In this document: positions 9,277 to 16,608 of the stretch, piece after piece | How the letters are laid out: every line of letters starts with the position of its first letter | Numbering within the stretch: the first letter of the stretch is position 1 | From: Gammaproteobacteria bacterium RIFCSPHIGHO2_12_FULL_37_14 | GTDB taxonomy: Bacteria; Pseudomonadota; Gammaproteobacteria; DSM-16500 | Length of the DNA: 64,000 nucleotides | NCBI GenBank assembly: GCA_001801485.1 | Contig: MGXV01000040.1 | Location: 37,589 to 101,588 of the forward strand | Direction: 5' to 3' | Notes under the pieces: model-generated | What the model saw: the letters and a program-made list of their open reading frames with translations, nothing else | Told to the model about the DNA's origin: nothing | Database searches by the model: none | Program-made: the position numbers and the translations under genes

Positions 9277-10687
9277 CCAATTCTTTCTTTAAGTCATATA
9301 ATTTTTTTTCTAATCCCACCAAATAAGTTTGTTCACCATGCGTATGATGAAAAAAATCAACTTCAGCAAGTGCTTTTTTGCGAATTTCATGGATAGTATT
9401 GCTTGCTTGCACGCATTTTCCATTTCGAAAAATAGGTTCTAGTAAATCAACAAAGCCATCCGTATCATCTAGATTTTTGTGGATAGCTTGAGAAGTCAGC
9501 CCAACAGCTTGCGGACTATCAGAAATACCGAGATCTAAATCATAAATGACATCTATAATGTATTTATCATGACAAAAAAATCGTCTTACTTGATGTCGGC
9601 CTGGATTTGAAATTTTAACGCTGTCTTCGGATAATTTTAATTTATATTCCCATTTCCCTTGTTTTTCACGCAAGGCGGACAACTTATAAACACCATCTAA
9701 TGCTGGTTGATCAAAAGAAGTAGCCAGATGCGTACCCACACCCCATGAAGATATGGCAGCACCTTGTCGTTTGAGATCAGCGATGACATATTCATCTAAG
9801 GAATTACTAGCTAAAATTCCAGTTTTTTTAAATCCAGCTTTGTCGAGTAATTTTCTAGCTTGAATACTCAGTTCAGACAAATTACCTGAGTCAAGACGTA
9901 TCGCTAATAAATCATCTCCTTCAGAACGTAAACGTCGACCAATTTCAATTGCGTGTTTTACGCCTTCTAACGTATTATATGTATCTACTAATAAAACACA
10001 GTTCTGCGGCATCACATTAGCATAAGCATTAAATGCAGTTAATTCATCAGGAAATGCTGTTACCCAGCTGTGAGCATGGGTGCCACGCACAGGAATATCA
10101 AATAATTTTCCTGCCAGTGTATTGGAGGTGGCAACACAACCACCAATGTAAGCTGCGCGACTAGCAGATAATGCTCCATCGGGACCTTGAGCGCGACGCA
10201 TACCAAATTCGATGACGGATTGTCCTTCTGCAGCGCGGCAAACGCGAGATGCTTTGGTAGCAATTAATGTTTGAAAGTTAATAATCGTTAGGAGTGGTGT
10301 TTCGAGTAGTTGGCATTGTAATAAAGGGCCTTGAACTCGCATGAGAGGAATATGTGGGAAAACAATGGTTCCTTCAGGTATGGCATCTAAATCACAGGTA
10401 AATTTTAATTGTTGCAAGTAATCTAAAAATTCGTTTGGGAAAAAGGGTTTATCTTTTAAGTTTTTCAGTGTCGCAAGATAAGCTAGATCCTCTTCATGAA
10501 ATTGCCAATCATTAAGAAAATTGACGATATTTGCTAATCCACAGTTCAGTGCATAATTTCCTTTAAATGGATTTCGCCGAAATAAAAAATGAAAGGCAGC
10601 TTCTTGTTCATGCATATTTAATTGCCAATATCCATAGGCCATGGTGAGCTGGTAAAAATCAGTGAGTAGGGGAGAATAATGAAACAT
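9257..10687 (-). CDS. pncB: Nicotinate phosphoribosyltransferase
   Basis: Converts nicotinate and PRPP to nicotinate mononucleotide in NAD salvage. The 476-residue sequence has the family N-terminal SPLLTDFYQLTMAYGYW, the central FGMRRAQGPDGALSASRAAYIGG, the GTHAHSWV motif around the catalytic-loop histidine, and LLVDTYNTLEGVKHAI and IRLDSGNL in the phosphoribosyl-binding part. Length fits the longer NAPRTase type with an extra C-terminal region. It is monocistronic and convergent with the aldo/keto reductase gene. Its promoter region carries two 8-bp palindromes (10702-10725) that might be an operator. Confidence 0.95.
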   Translation of the reverse strand: MFHYSPLLTDFYQLTMAYGYWQLNMHEQEAAFHFLFRRNPFKGNYALNCGLANIVNFLNDWQFHEEDLAYLATLKNLKDKPFFPNEFLDYLQQLKFTCDLDAIPEGTIVFPHIPLMRVQGPLLQCQLLETPLLTIINFQTLIATKASRVCRAAEGQSVIEFGMRRAQGPDGALSASRAAYIGGCVATSNTLAGKLFDIPVRGTHAHSWVTAFPDELTAFNAYANVMPQNCVLLVDTYNTLEGVKHAIEIGRRLRSEGDDLLAIRLDSGNLSELSIQARKLLDKAGFKKTGILASNSLDEYVIADLKRQGAAISSWGVGTHLATSFDQPALDGVYKLSALREKQGKWEYKLKLSEDSVKISNPGRHQVRRFFCHDKYIIDVIYDLDLGISDSPQAVGLTSQAIHKNLDDTDGFVDLLEPIFRNGKCVQASNTIHEIRKKALAEVDFFHHTHGEQTYLVGLEKKLYDLKKELVNLHTP

Positions 10688-10701
10688 CAGGCGTGATACC
10701 T

Positions 10702-10725
10702 TGTATACATGATTTAGGTGTACAC
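10702..10725. promoter_or_regulatory. Two adjacent 8-bp palindromes upstream of pncB and the Sel1 lipoprotein gene
   Basis: Perfect palindromes TGTATACA (10702-10709) and GTGTACAC (10718-10725) have centres 16 bp apart and lie in the divergent gap. A TATAAT hexamer (10728-10733) follows immediately on the + strand, a good -10 candidate for the Sel1 lipoprotein gene. The arrangement is compatible with a dimeric repressor site; which regulator is not evident. Confidence 0.35.
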
Positions 10726-10768
10726 ATTATAATGATTCTTTCAAGAATATACAGAAGGTCGCTACGAC

Positions 10769-11221
10769 ATGTGGATTAAATTAATATTGATGGTGGGGAT
10801 GGGTTTATTGTTGGTGAGCTGTGCAACAGGCAAGTATAATTCTACGTTACTGTCATTTGGCCAAGGTGAAACGACGACAGATACAGGTGTGCGATATTTG
10901 CTCGGTCGTGGCACAACGCGAAATGATGAACAAGCTTTTTATTATTTTAGCCGAGCGGCAAACAATGGCGATCCTTTTGCTGAAAATGAGCTAGCTTATA
11001 TGTACGCAGCCGGAAAAGGTACAAGACAAGATTACACCAAAGCACTTCATTGGTACCAACAGGCAGCTAATCATGGTTTAGCAAGCGCTCAATATAATCT
11101 AGGTTTAATGTATTGGTATGGTTTAGGTACAACGCCAAATAAATCATTAGCGCGTAAATGGTTTCAATCATCAGCAACACATGGATTTGAGCCAGCGCGG
11201 GATGCGCTAGCTCGTTTATGA
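10769..11221 (+). CDS. Sel1-repeat lipoprotein
   Basis: A 150-residue protein with a lipoprotein signal (MWIKLILMVGMGLLLVSC, lipobox LVSC, Cys18) and about three Sel1/TPR-like repeats covering residues 43-149. Each repeat has the AxYxLGxxYxxGxGTxxDxxxAxxWyxxAAxxG pattern (for example AENELAYMYAAGKGT and AQYNLGLMYWYGLGT). It should be membrane-anchored and mediate protein-protein contacts. Its stop overlaps the rsmA start (ATGA), so the two are co-translated. Sel1 proteins are frequent in Legionellales and some affect host interaction, but this short one could be housekeeping. Confidence 0.85.
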   Translation: MWIKLILMVGMGLLLVSCATGKYNSTLLSFGQGETTTDTGVRYLLGRGTTRNDEQAFYYFSRAANNGDPFAENELAYMYAAGKGTRQDYTKALHWYQQAANHGLASAQYNLGLMYWYGLGTTPNKSLARKWFQSSATHGFEPARDALARL

Positions 11222-11994
11222 TCCATTTACCACGTAAACGTTTCGGACAACATTTTCTCCAAGATAGTATGGTGATTCATCGTATTATTACCGCGCTTAA
11301 TCCAAAAGCAGAAGAGCATTTAATTGAAATTGGTCCTGGGGGAGGTGCATTGACCATTCCAATTCTTAAAAAAATAAAACAGCTTGAAGTGATTGAGTTT
11401 GACCGAGATTTAGTAGCAGAGCTTCACCAATATCAATCATTGGGAAATTTAGTGATTCATTCAGCTGACGTATTGGCGTTTGATTTTGCAAATGTTAAAC
11501 AGGATGCTCGTTTGCTTAGGATTTTTGGTAATTTACCATATAATATTTCCACGCCATTAATTTTTCATTTACTTGATTTTACCACCATCATTGCGGATAT
11601 GTTATTTATGCTACAAAAAGAAGTGGCAGTTCGTTTAGCTGCAAATATCAATACTAAGCAATATAGTCGGCTGAGTGTGATGGTGCAATATCATTGTCAG
11701 GTAGAATTGCTATTTGATGTATCAGCAGATGCATTTTATCCGCCACCAAAAGTTTGTTCGAGCATAGTCAAATTGCGCCCTTATCACGCGTACCCTTGTC
11801 TTGCTAAAGATTATTCTTTTTTTGCAACGATTGTTAAAACTGCTTTTGGCCAAAGACGAAAAACATTACGAAATAGTTTAAAAGATTTTATCAATGATGA
11901 AAGTTGGGAACGTATTCAGTTACCATCTCATTTGCGACCAGAGAATTTAACAGTGAATGACTTTGTTGAATTAAGTAATCGGATTTTAGGATAA
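11218..11994 (+). CDS. rsmA: RsmA (KsgA), 16S rRNA dimethyladenosine transferase
   Basis: Dimethylates A1518 and A1519 of 16S rRNA during 30S maturation. The 258 residues carry the conserved RKRFGQHFL at the N-terminus, SAM-binding EIGPGGGALT, the acidic residue in VIEFDRDL, the catalytic FGNLPYNIS, and the C-terminal FYPPPKVCSSIVKL and AFGQRRKTLRNSLK. Length is slightly under E. coli (273). It sits between a Sel1 lipoprotein (4-nt overlap) and apaH (2-nt gap), and rsmA-apaH adjacency is common in gammaproteobacteria. Confidence 0.97.
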   Translation: MIHLPRKRFGQHFLQDSMVIHRIITALNPKAEEHLIEIGPGGGALTIPILKKIKQLEVIEFDRDLVAELHQYQSLGNLVIHSADVLAFDFANVKQDARLLRIFGNLPYNISTPLIFHLLDFTTIIADMLFMLQKEVAVRLAANINTKQYSRLSVMVQYHCQVELLFDVSADAFYPPPKVCSSIVKLRPYHAYPCLAKDYSFFATIVKTAFGQRRKTLRNSLKDFINDESWERIQLPSHLRPENLTVNDFVELSNRILG

Positions 11995-11996
11995 AA

Positions 11997-12809
11997 ATGG
12001 CAACATATGCGATTGGCGATGTTCAAGGTTGTTTTGATCAATTGATGCAATTGCTTGCGAAAATTCAATTTAATATTAAAGAAGATTATTTGTGGTTTAC
12101 TGGCGATTTAGTTAATCGTGGTCCGAATTCCTTGGAGGTGTTGCGTTTTGTGAAATCGCTTGCAAAGAGACAACACACGGTTTTGGGCAACCATGATTTA
12201 CATTTACTCTCGGTTGCATTAGGAGTGACGCAAGCTCAGCCAAACGATACGTTCGATGAGATTTTAATGGCAGCTGATCGCCATGAATTAATCGATTGGT
12301 TACGCACTTGCCCGTTATTACATCATGATGAAAGCAATTATGTAATGACGCATGCCGGATTAGCTCCTTCATGGGGTTTGCCGCAAGCAAAAGTACTCGC
12401 ACAAGAAGTCGAACAAGCATTGCGCGGCGATGCCCCAGAATTTTTTTTAGCAAATATCTATGGAAATCAACCAGATTGTTGGGATGAGCGGCTACAAGGA
12501 GTCGAGCGATTACGATGTATTACTAATTATTTAACGCGTATGCGTTTTTGTTACGCAGATGGTCGATTGAATTTAACGCATAAGGGCGAGGTAAGTCATT
12601 CTCCACGAGAATTATTGCCCTGGTTTCAAGTCAAAACGCGAGTCAATACTCATTTGAAAATTATTTTTGGTCATTGGGCAGCGCTGGGTGGTCAAGCAGA
12701 TGTTCCCAATGTGTACCCCCTGGATACGGGATGTGTATGGGGCCATTGTTTAACTGCAATGCGGCTAGAAGATGAAAAGCACTTTAGTGTGAGCTGTAAG
12801 AGAGGATGA
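11997..12809 (+). CDS. apaH: ApaH, symmetrical diadenosine tetraphosphatase
   Basis: Hydrolyses Ap4A symmetrically to two ADP and can remove Np4 caps from RNA. The 270 residues show the metallophosphoesterase motifs YAIGDVQGCFDQL, WFTGDLVNRGPNSL, VLGNHDLHLL and the later HAGLAP and FGHWAALGG. Length matches E. coli ApaH (280). It starts 2 nt after rsmA and ends the operon. The next gene, folA, is on the opposite strand, a neighbourhood also known from enteric genomes (folA-apaH-rsmA). Confidence 0.97.
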   Translation: MATYAIGDVQGCFDQLMQLLAKIQFNIKEDYLWFTGDLVNRGPNSLEVLRFVKSLAKRQHTVLGNHDLHLLSVALGVTQAQPNDTFDEILMAADRHELIDWLRTCPLLHHDESNYVMTHAGLAPSWGLPQAKVLAQEVEQALRGDAPEFFLANIYGNQPDCWDERLQGVERLRCITNYLTRMRFCYADGRLNLTHKGEVSHSPRELLPWFQVKTRVNTHLKIIFGHWAALGGQADVPNVYPLDTGCVWGHCLTAMRLEDEKHFSVSCKRG

Positions 12810-12842
12810 AACGAAAAAGATTTTGGTTTTTGATTCGTGCGA

Positions 12843-13352
12843 CTACTTTTTGGTCAATTCCAAAAAACTATAAGCATAGGGATTGACTGCATCAGCAGGG
12901 TGAGTTTCTCGTGTTATTTCTTGCCATTCATGAGTATTTAATGCCGGAAAATAAGTATCACCTGCAAATTGATCATGAACAATAGTTAAATAAATGCGAT
13001 CTAAATAGGGCATCCATTGTTGATAAATAGTGGATCCACCAATGATAAAAATTTCTTTCAGGTGATGATCAATTGCCCACTTCCTTGCTTCTTCAATACT
13101 ATGGACAAGAATACAACCTTCAGCTCGGAAAGCATGATCCTTAGTCATGACTATATTGATACGATTTGGTAATGGTTTGCCAATGGAAATAAAAGTTTTG
13201 CGTCCCATTAGGATAGTATGTGGTGTGGTAATGGCTTTAAAATGCTGAAGATCAGCTGGCAGATGCCAGGGTAGCTGGTTATTTTTGCCAATAACATTAT
13301 TTTCTGACATTGCAACAATAGCCGAAATAATGAGAGGATTGGGGTTTTCCAT
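12843..13352 (-). CDS. folA: Dihydrofolate reductase
   Basis: Reduces dihydrofolate to tetrahydrofolate with NADPH. The 169-residue sequence has the conserved N-terminal IVAMSENNVIGKNNQLPWHLPADLQHFK (Met20-loop region and catalytic acidic residue), MGRKTFISIGKPLPNR, and the NADPH-binding FIIGGSTIYQQWMP. The length is normal. It is monocistronic, convergent with apaH and divergent from ygfB. The short divergent gap (13353-13469) holds a 7-bp inverted repeat at 13393-13410. Confidence 0.97.
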   Translation of the reverse strand: MENPNPLIISAIVAMSENNVIGKNNQLPWHLPADLQHFKAITTPHTILMGRKTFISIGKPLPNRINIVMTKDHAFRAEGCILVHSIEEARKWAIDHHLKEIFIIGGSTIYQQWMPYLDRIYLTIVHDQFAGDTYFPALNTHEWQEITRETHPADAVNPYAYSFLELTKK

Positions 13353-13469
13353 GCTTTCTATCTCTAGGTATTTTCGTTAATATGGTCCGTTTATAGAGAA
13401 AAATCTCTATTTTTAACCGAGTTATATAATTTTGAGTATCATCCAGTTTACCGTAAAATATGGGTCAAT

Positions 13470-14036
13470 ATGAAATCAACATCATTACCAAAGTATTATC
13501 AATTAGGCCAAGCGCTTAATCAAACTACGCTTAAATTACATCCATCACAAGTACACGGATTGATTTGCGGTATTCTTTGTGGTCATCCCAGCGAATCTTC
13601 AGCATGGGAAAATTTGGTAACGGGTGATCAGACTACAGGGAAAACACATGAACTTTTACAAGAACTATATAATGCGAGCGCTAGTTTGCTAAAAGATTTT
13701 TTGATTGAATTTCACTTAATTCTACCAGCTGACTCTCAGAAGCTTCCACAGCGAGCAGAAGCACTAACATTATGGTGCCAAGGCTTTTTGACAGGCCTCA
13801 AACTGGTTAATGTGCCTATCGTCAATCGCGAACCCAACGAAATTACCGAAGCGATTAACGATATCATTGAAATTGCAAAAATGAATTACGAAGAAGTCGT
13901 AGCAAGTGAAGAAGATGAGGCAGCTTATATCGAATTGGTTGAGTTTATTCGTGTTGCAGTGATTTTGATCTATCAAGATTTGCAGGAGGCTAATGAGCCG
14001 CCACAACCATCCTATTCTTCAGGACATTTGCATTGA
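13470..14036 (+). CDS. YgfB/UPF0149 family protein
   Basis: A 188-residue acidic protein of the UPF0149 (YgfB/YecA) family: LHPSQVHGLICGILCG at the N-terminus and LTLWCQGFLTGLKL in the middle are the family's conserved segments, with an acidic C-terminal half (EEDEAAYIELVEFIRV). Its molecular role is not established here. It is the first gene of the ygfB-pepP-ubiH arrangement found in many gammaproteobacteria. Confidence 0.88.
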   Translation: MKSTSLPKYYQLGQALNQTTLKLHPSQVHGLICGILCGHPSESSAWENLVTGDQTTGKTHELLQELYNASASLLKDFLIEFHLILPADSQKLPQRAEALTLWCQGFLTGLKLVNVPIVNREPNEITEAINDIIEIAKMNYEEVVASEEDEAAYIELVEFIRVAVILIYQDLQEANEPPQPSYSSGHLH

Positions 14037-14079
14037 ACAAAGATTGGCGATTGTTTTCTAAAATATTTTAAGGATAAAT

Positions 14080-15390
14080 ATGATTAGCATGACTGAATAT
14101 GCCAAACGACGAAAGAATTTATTACGACAAGTCGGTCCAACCAGCATTATTATTCTTCCTGCTGCTATAGAATTAATTCGTAATGGGGATACTCATTATT
14201 CCTTCAGACAGCAAAGCGATTTCTATTATTTGACTGGATTCGATGAACCAGAAGCGGTTTTGGTATTGGCGCCAAAACGTAAAGAAGGTGAATATATCCT
14301 TTTTAATCGCATTCGTCATCGAGAGCATGAAATTTGGGATGGACCACGCGCTGGGCAAAAGGGAGCATGCCAAGACTTTCTCGCCGATCAAGCTTTTCCA
14401 ATTCAACAACTAGAGACGATGTTACCTGAATTATTAGTAGGTCGTGAGGCTGTGCATTATCCATTGGGGATGCATCCATCTTTCGATGAAATAGTATGGC
14501 GAGCAGTTAATAAAATTCGTGGTTTAATTCGTAGCGGAACCCAATCTCCTATTTCATTTATAGATGTGACGCCATCCGTTCATGAAATGCGTTTGTTTAA
14601 AAGTTCTGCAGAGCTTGCTGCAATTCAACAAGCAGTTGATATCACGGTGACAGCTCATTCACGTGCGATGCAAGTTTGCCAACCCGGAATGATTGAGTAT
14701 CAATTGGAGGCCGAACTTTTTTATGAATTTTATCGGCATGGCTCGCGTTTTCCAGCCTACAGTCCTATCGTTGGTGCTGGAAAAAATAGTTGTATTTTGC
14801 ATTACATTCGTAATAATCAAAAAATGAAAAGCGGTGATCTGGTGCTCATTGATGCTGGAGCAGAATATCAAAATTATGCAGCAGATATCACTAGAACATT
14901 TCCTGTTAATGGGCGTTTTAGTGCAGAACAGCGGGCTATTTACGAAATTGTATTAGCCTCGCAAGTTGCGGCCATTCAAACAATTAAACCCGGCGCTTCT
15001 TGGACGGCTGCCCAGGACACTATCGTCAAAGTAATTACTAAAGGTTTAATCAATCTTGGTATTTTAAAGGGAAAATTAACGGATCTGATAGAAAAGCAAG
15101 CCTATTTGCCTTTTTACATGCATCGTTCTGGTCATTGGTTGGGATTGGATGTGCATGATGTTGGCCGTTATAAAATTAAAAATAAATGGCGGACTCTCGA
15201 AGCTGGTATGGTGTTGACAGTAGAACCAGGAATTTATATTGCACCTGACAGTAAGGGGGTGCATAAGCGTTGGCATCATATCGGAATTCGTATCGAAGAT
15301 GATATTGTTGTTACAGCGAAAGGATGCCACGTGCTCAGTCATCAATTACCAAGAAAAATAGATGATATAGAAGCGCTAATGAGAGGATAA
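14080..15390 (+). CDS. pepP: Xaa-Pro aminopeptidase P
   Basis: Dinuclear metallopeptidase that removes N-terminal residues preceding proline; cytoplasmic. The 436 residues hold an N-terminal AMP_N domain (about 1-135) and a pita-bread catalytic domain. All expected metal ligands are visible: the two Asp in LIDAGAEYQNYAADITRTF, His in HRSGHWLGLDVHDVG, Glu in MVLTVEPGIYI and Glu in GIRIEDDIVV. An AGGA ribosome site lies 5 nt before the ATG. It is followed 11 nt later by ubiH, as in E. coli. Confidence 0.97.
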   Translation: MISMTEYAKRRKNLLRQVGPTSIIILPAAIELIRNGDTHYSFRQQSDFYYLTGFDEPEAVLVLAPKRKEGEYILFNRIRHREHEIWDGPRAGQKGACQDFLADQAFPIQQLETMLPELLVGREAVHYPLGMHPSFDEIVWRAVNKIRGLIRSGTQSPISFIDVTPSVHEMRLFKSSAELAAIQQAVDITVTAHSRAMQVCQPGMIEYQLEAELFYEFYRHGSRFPAYSPIVGAGKNSCILHYIRNNQKMKSGDLVLIDAGAEYQNYAADITRTFPVNGRFSAEQRAIYEIVLASQVAAIQTIKPGASWTAAQDTIVKVITKGLINLGILKGKLTDLIEKQAYLPFYMHRSGHWLGLDVHDVGRYKIKNKWRTLEAGMVLTVEPGIYIAPDSKGVHKRWHHIGIRIEDDIVVTAKGCHVLSHQLPRKIDDIEALMRG

Positions 15391-15401
15391 CTTTTTATCA
15401 C

Positions 15402-16562
15402 ATGCATTATGATCTTATTATTGTCGGGGGTGGTTTAGTTGGTAGCAGCCTTGCTCTAGCATTGCGAGAATCCGAATTAAAAATAGCGCTGATAGAAGCC
15501 TCCTTACCACAAGCAGATAATCCTCGATTATTTGGGTTAACCGAAAGCAGTTGCCAGTCTTTAAAAAATCTTGGGTTGTGGCAACAGTTAAAGGAACACG
15601 CCACACCGATTCATCAAGTGCACGTTTCGTATCAAGGGTATTTTGGTGCAGTTCGATTAAATCATGCAGATGTAGGTTTATCGCAATTAGGTTATGTTAT
15701 TCCTGCTCGATATCTTGAAAAAATCTTACATGCTGAGATCATTCAACAAGCAAATATTACTTATTACTGTCCAGCAACATTAAAAAACTTACAACAAACA
15801 CATGTTGCAACACTTAATATAGTGACAGGCGAAGGTGAAAAAAATCTCTTGTCACCTATCGTCATTGCTGCAGATGGTGCTGCATCAACTGTTCGTAGTC
15901 TACTGAATATCGAAACAGAAATTGTTGATTATCAACAAGGGGCGATAGTTACTGAAACAATGTTACAACGTTCGCATCAGCATATTGCTTATGAACGGTT
16001 TAATGCCTCGGGTGCAATCGCGATGTTACCACTAGTTGGTGATCGATGCGCAACAATTTGGACGGCTGATCAGATGACGATTGATCAACTCATGGCGCTT
16101 TCCGATGAATGTTTTGTTACTGCATTGCAAAAAGAGTTTGGGTATCGATTAGGCCGTTTGCTAGGAATTGCTAAACGGCATGCATTTCCTTTGAAAATGA
16201 TTCAGGCGAAAGAAACCCATAAACAATGTGTATTATTGCTAGGAAATGCTGCCCATGCCTTGCATCCGATCGCGGCGCAAGGATTTAATCTGGCTCTTTA
16301 TGAAGTGAGTGCCTTATCTGCAGCAATGCTGGATAAAAATAATAAATATGAATCATTCACATCGAATGATTTACAAAAAATTATTCAATGCACTCAAAAG
16401 CAACGTTTCTTTAGTATGCAGGCATCTCATCAACTAGCCCGACTACCCAATTATCATTCATTAGTCTTGAATATGTTTTTATCATTAGGTATGGTTGGAC
16501 TAGATATAACCAAGCCCCTTAAATCAAATTTAATCAAACGTATTTCTGGCTTGTTGCACTAG
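15402..16562 (+). CDS. ubiH: UbiH-type FAD-dependent ubiquinone hydroxylase
   Basis: Flavin monooxygenase of 386 residues for one of the aerobic ring hydroxylations in ubiquinone synthesis. Visible are the Rossmann motif IVGGGLVGSSLALAL, the mid-domain AADGAASTVRSLL (DG motif), and LLGNAAHALHPIAAQGFNLAL. The Asn in GNAAH (rather than the Asp of GDAAH) resembles E. coli UbiH more than UbiI. It follows pepP closely, which also favours UbiH. The ubiI gene that often comes next is not present here. Confidence 0.92.
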   Translation: MHYDLIIVGGGLVGSSLALALRESELKIALIEASLPQADNPRLFGLTESSCQSLKNLGLWQQLKEHATPIHQVHVSYQGYFGAVRLNHADVGLSQLGYVIPARYLEKILHAEIIQQANITYYCPATLKNLQQTHVATLNIVTGEGEKNLLSPIVIAADGAASTVRSLLNIETEIVDYQQGAIVTETMLQRSHQHIAYERFNASGAIAMLPLVGDRCATIWTADQMTIDQLMALSDECFVTALQKEFGYRLGRLLGIAKRHAFPLKMIQAKETHKQCVLLLGNAAHALHPIAAQGFNLALYEVSALSAAMLDKNNKYESFTSNDLQKIIQCTQKQRFFSMQASHQLARLPNYHSLVLNMFLSLGMVGLDITKPLKSNLIKRISGLLH

Positions 16563-16608
16563 TCATGATGATGGCTATTTAGTAAAAAAGGATGTGTACA
16601 GGTTACAT

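Noticed and set aside
13393..13414. ATAGAGA-AAAA-TCTCTAT followed by TTTT, terminator-like
   Set aside because: It lies between the divergent starts of folA and ygfB, where no transcript should end, and the stem is AT-rich and weak. At most it is an operator.
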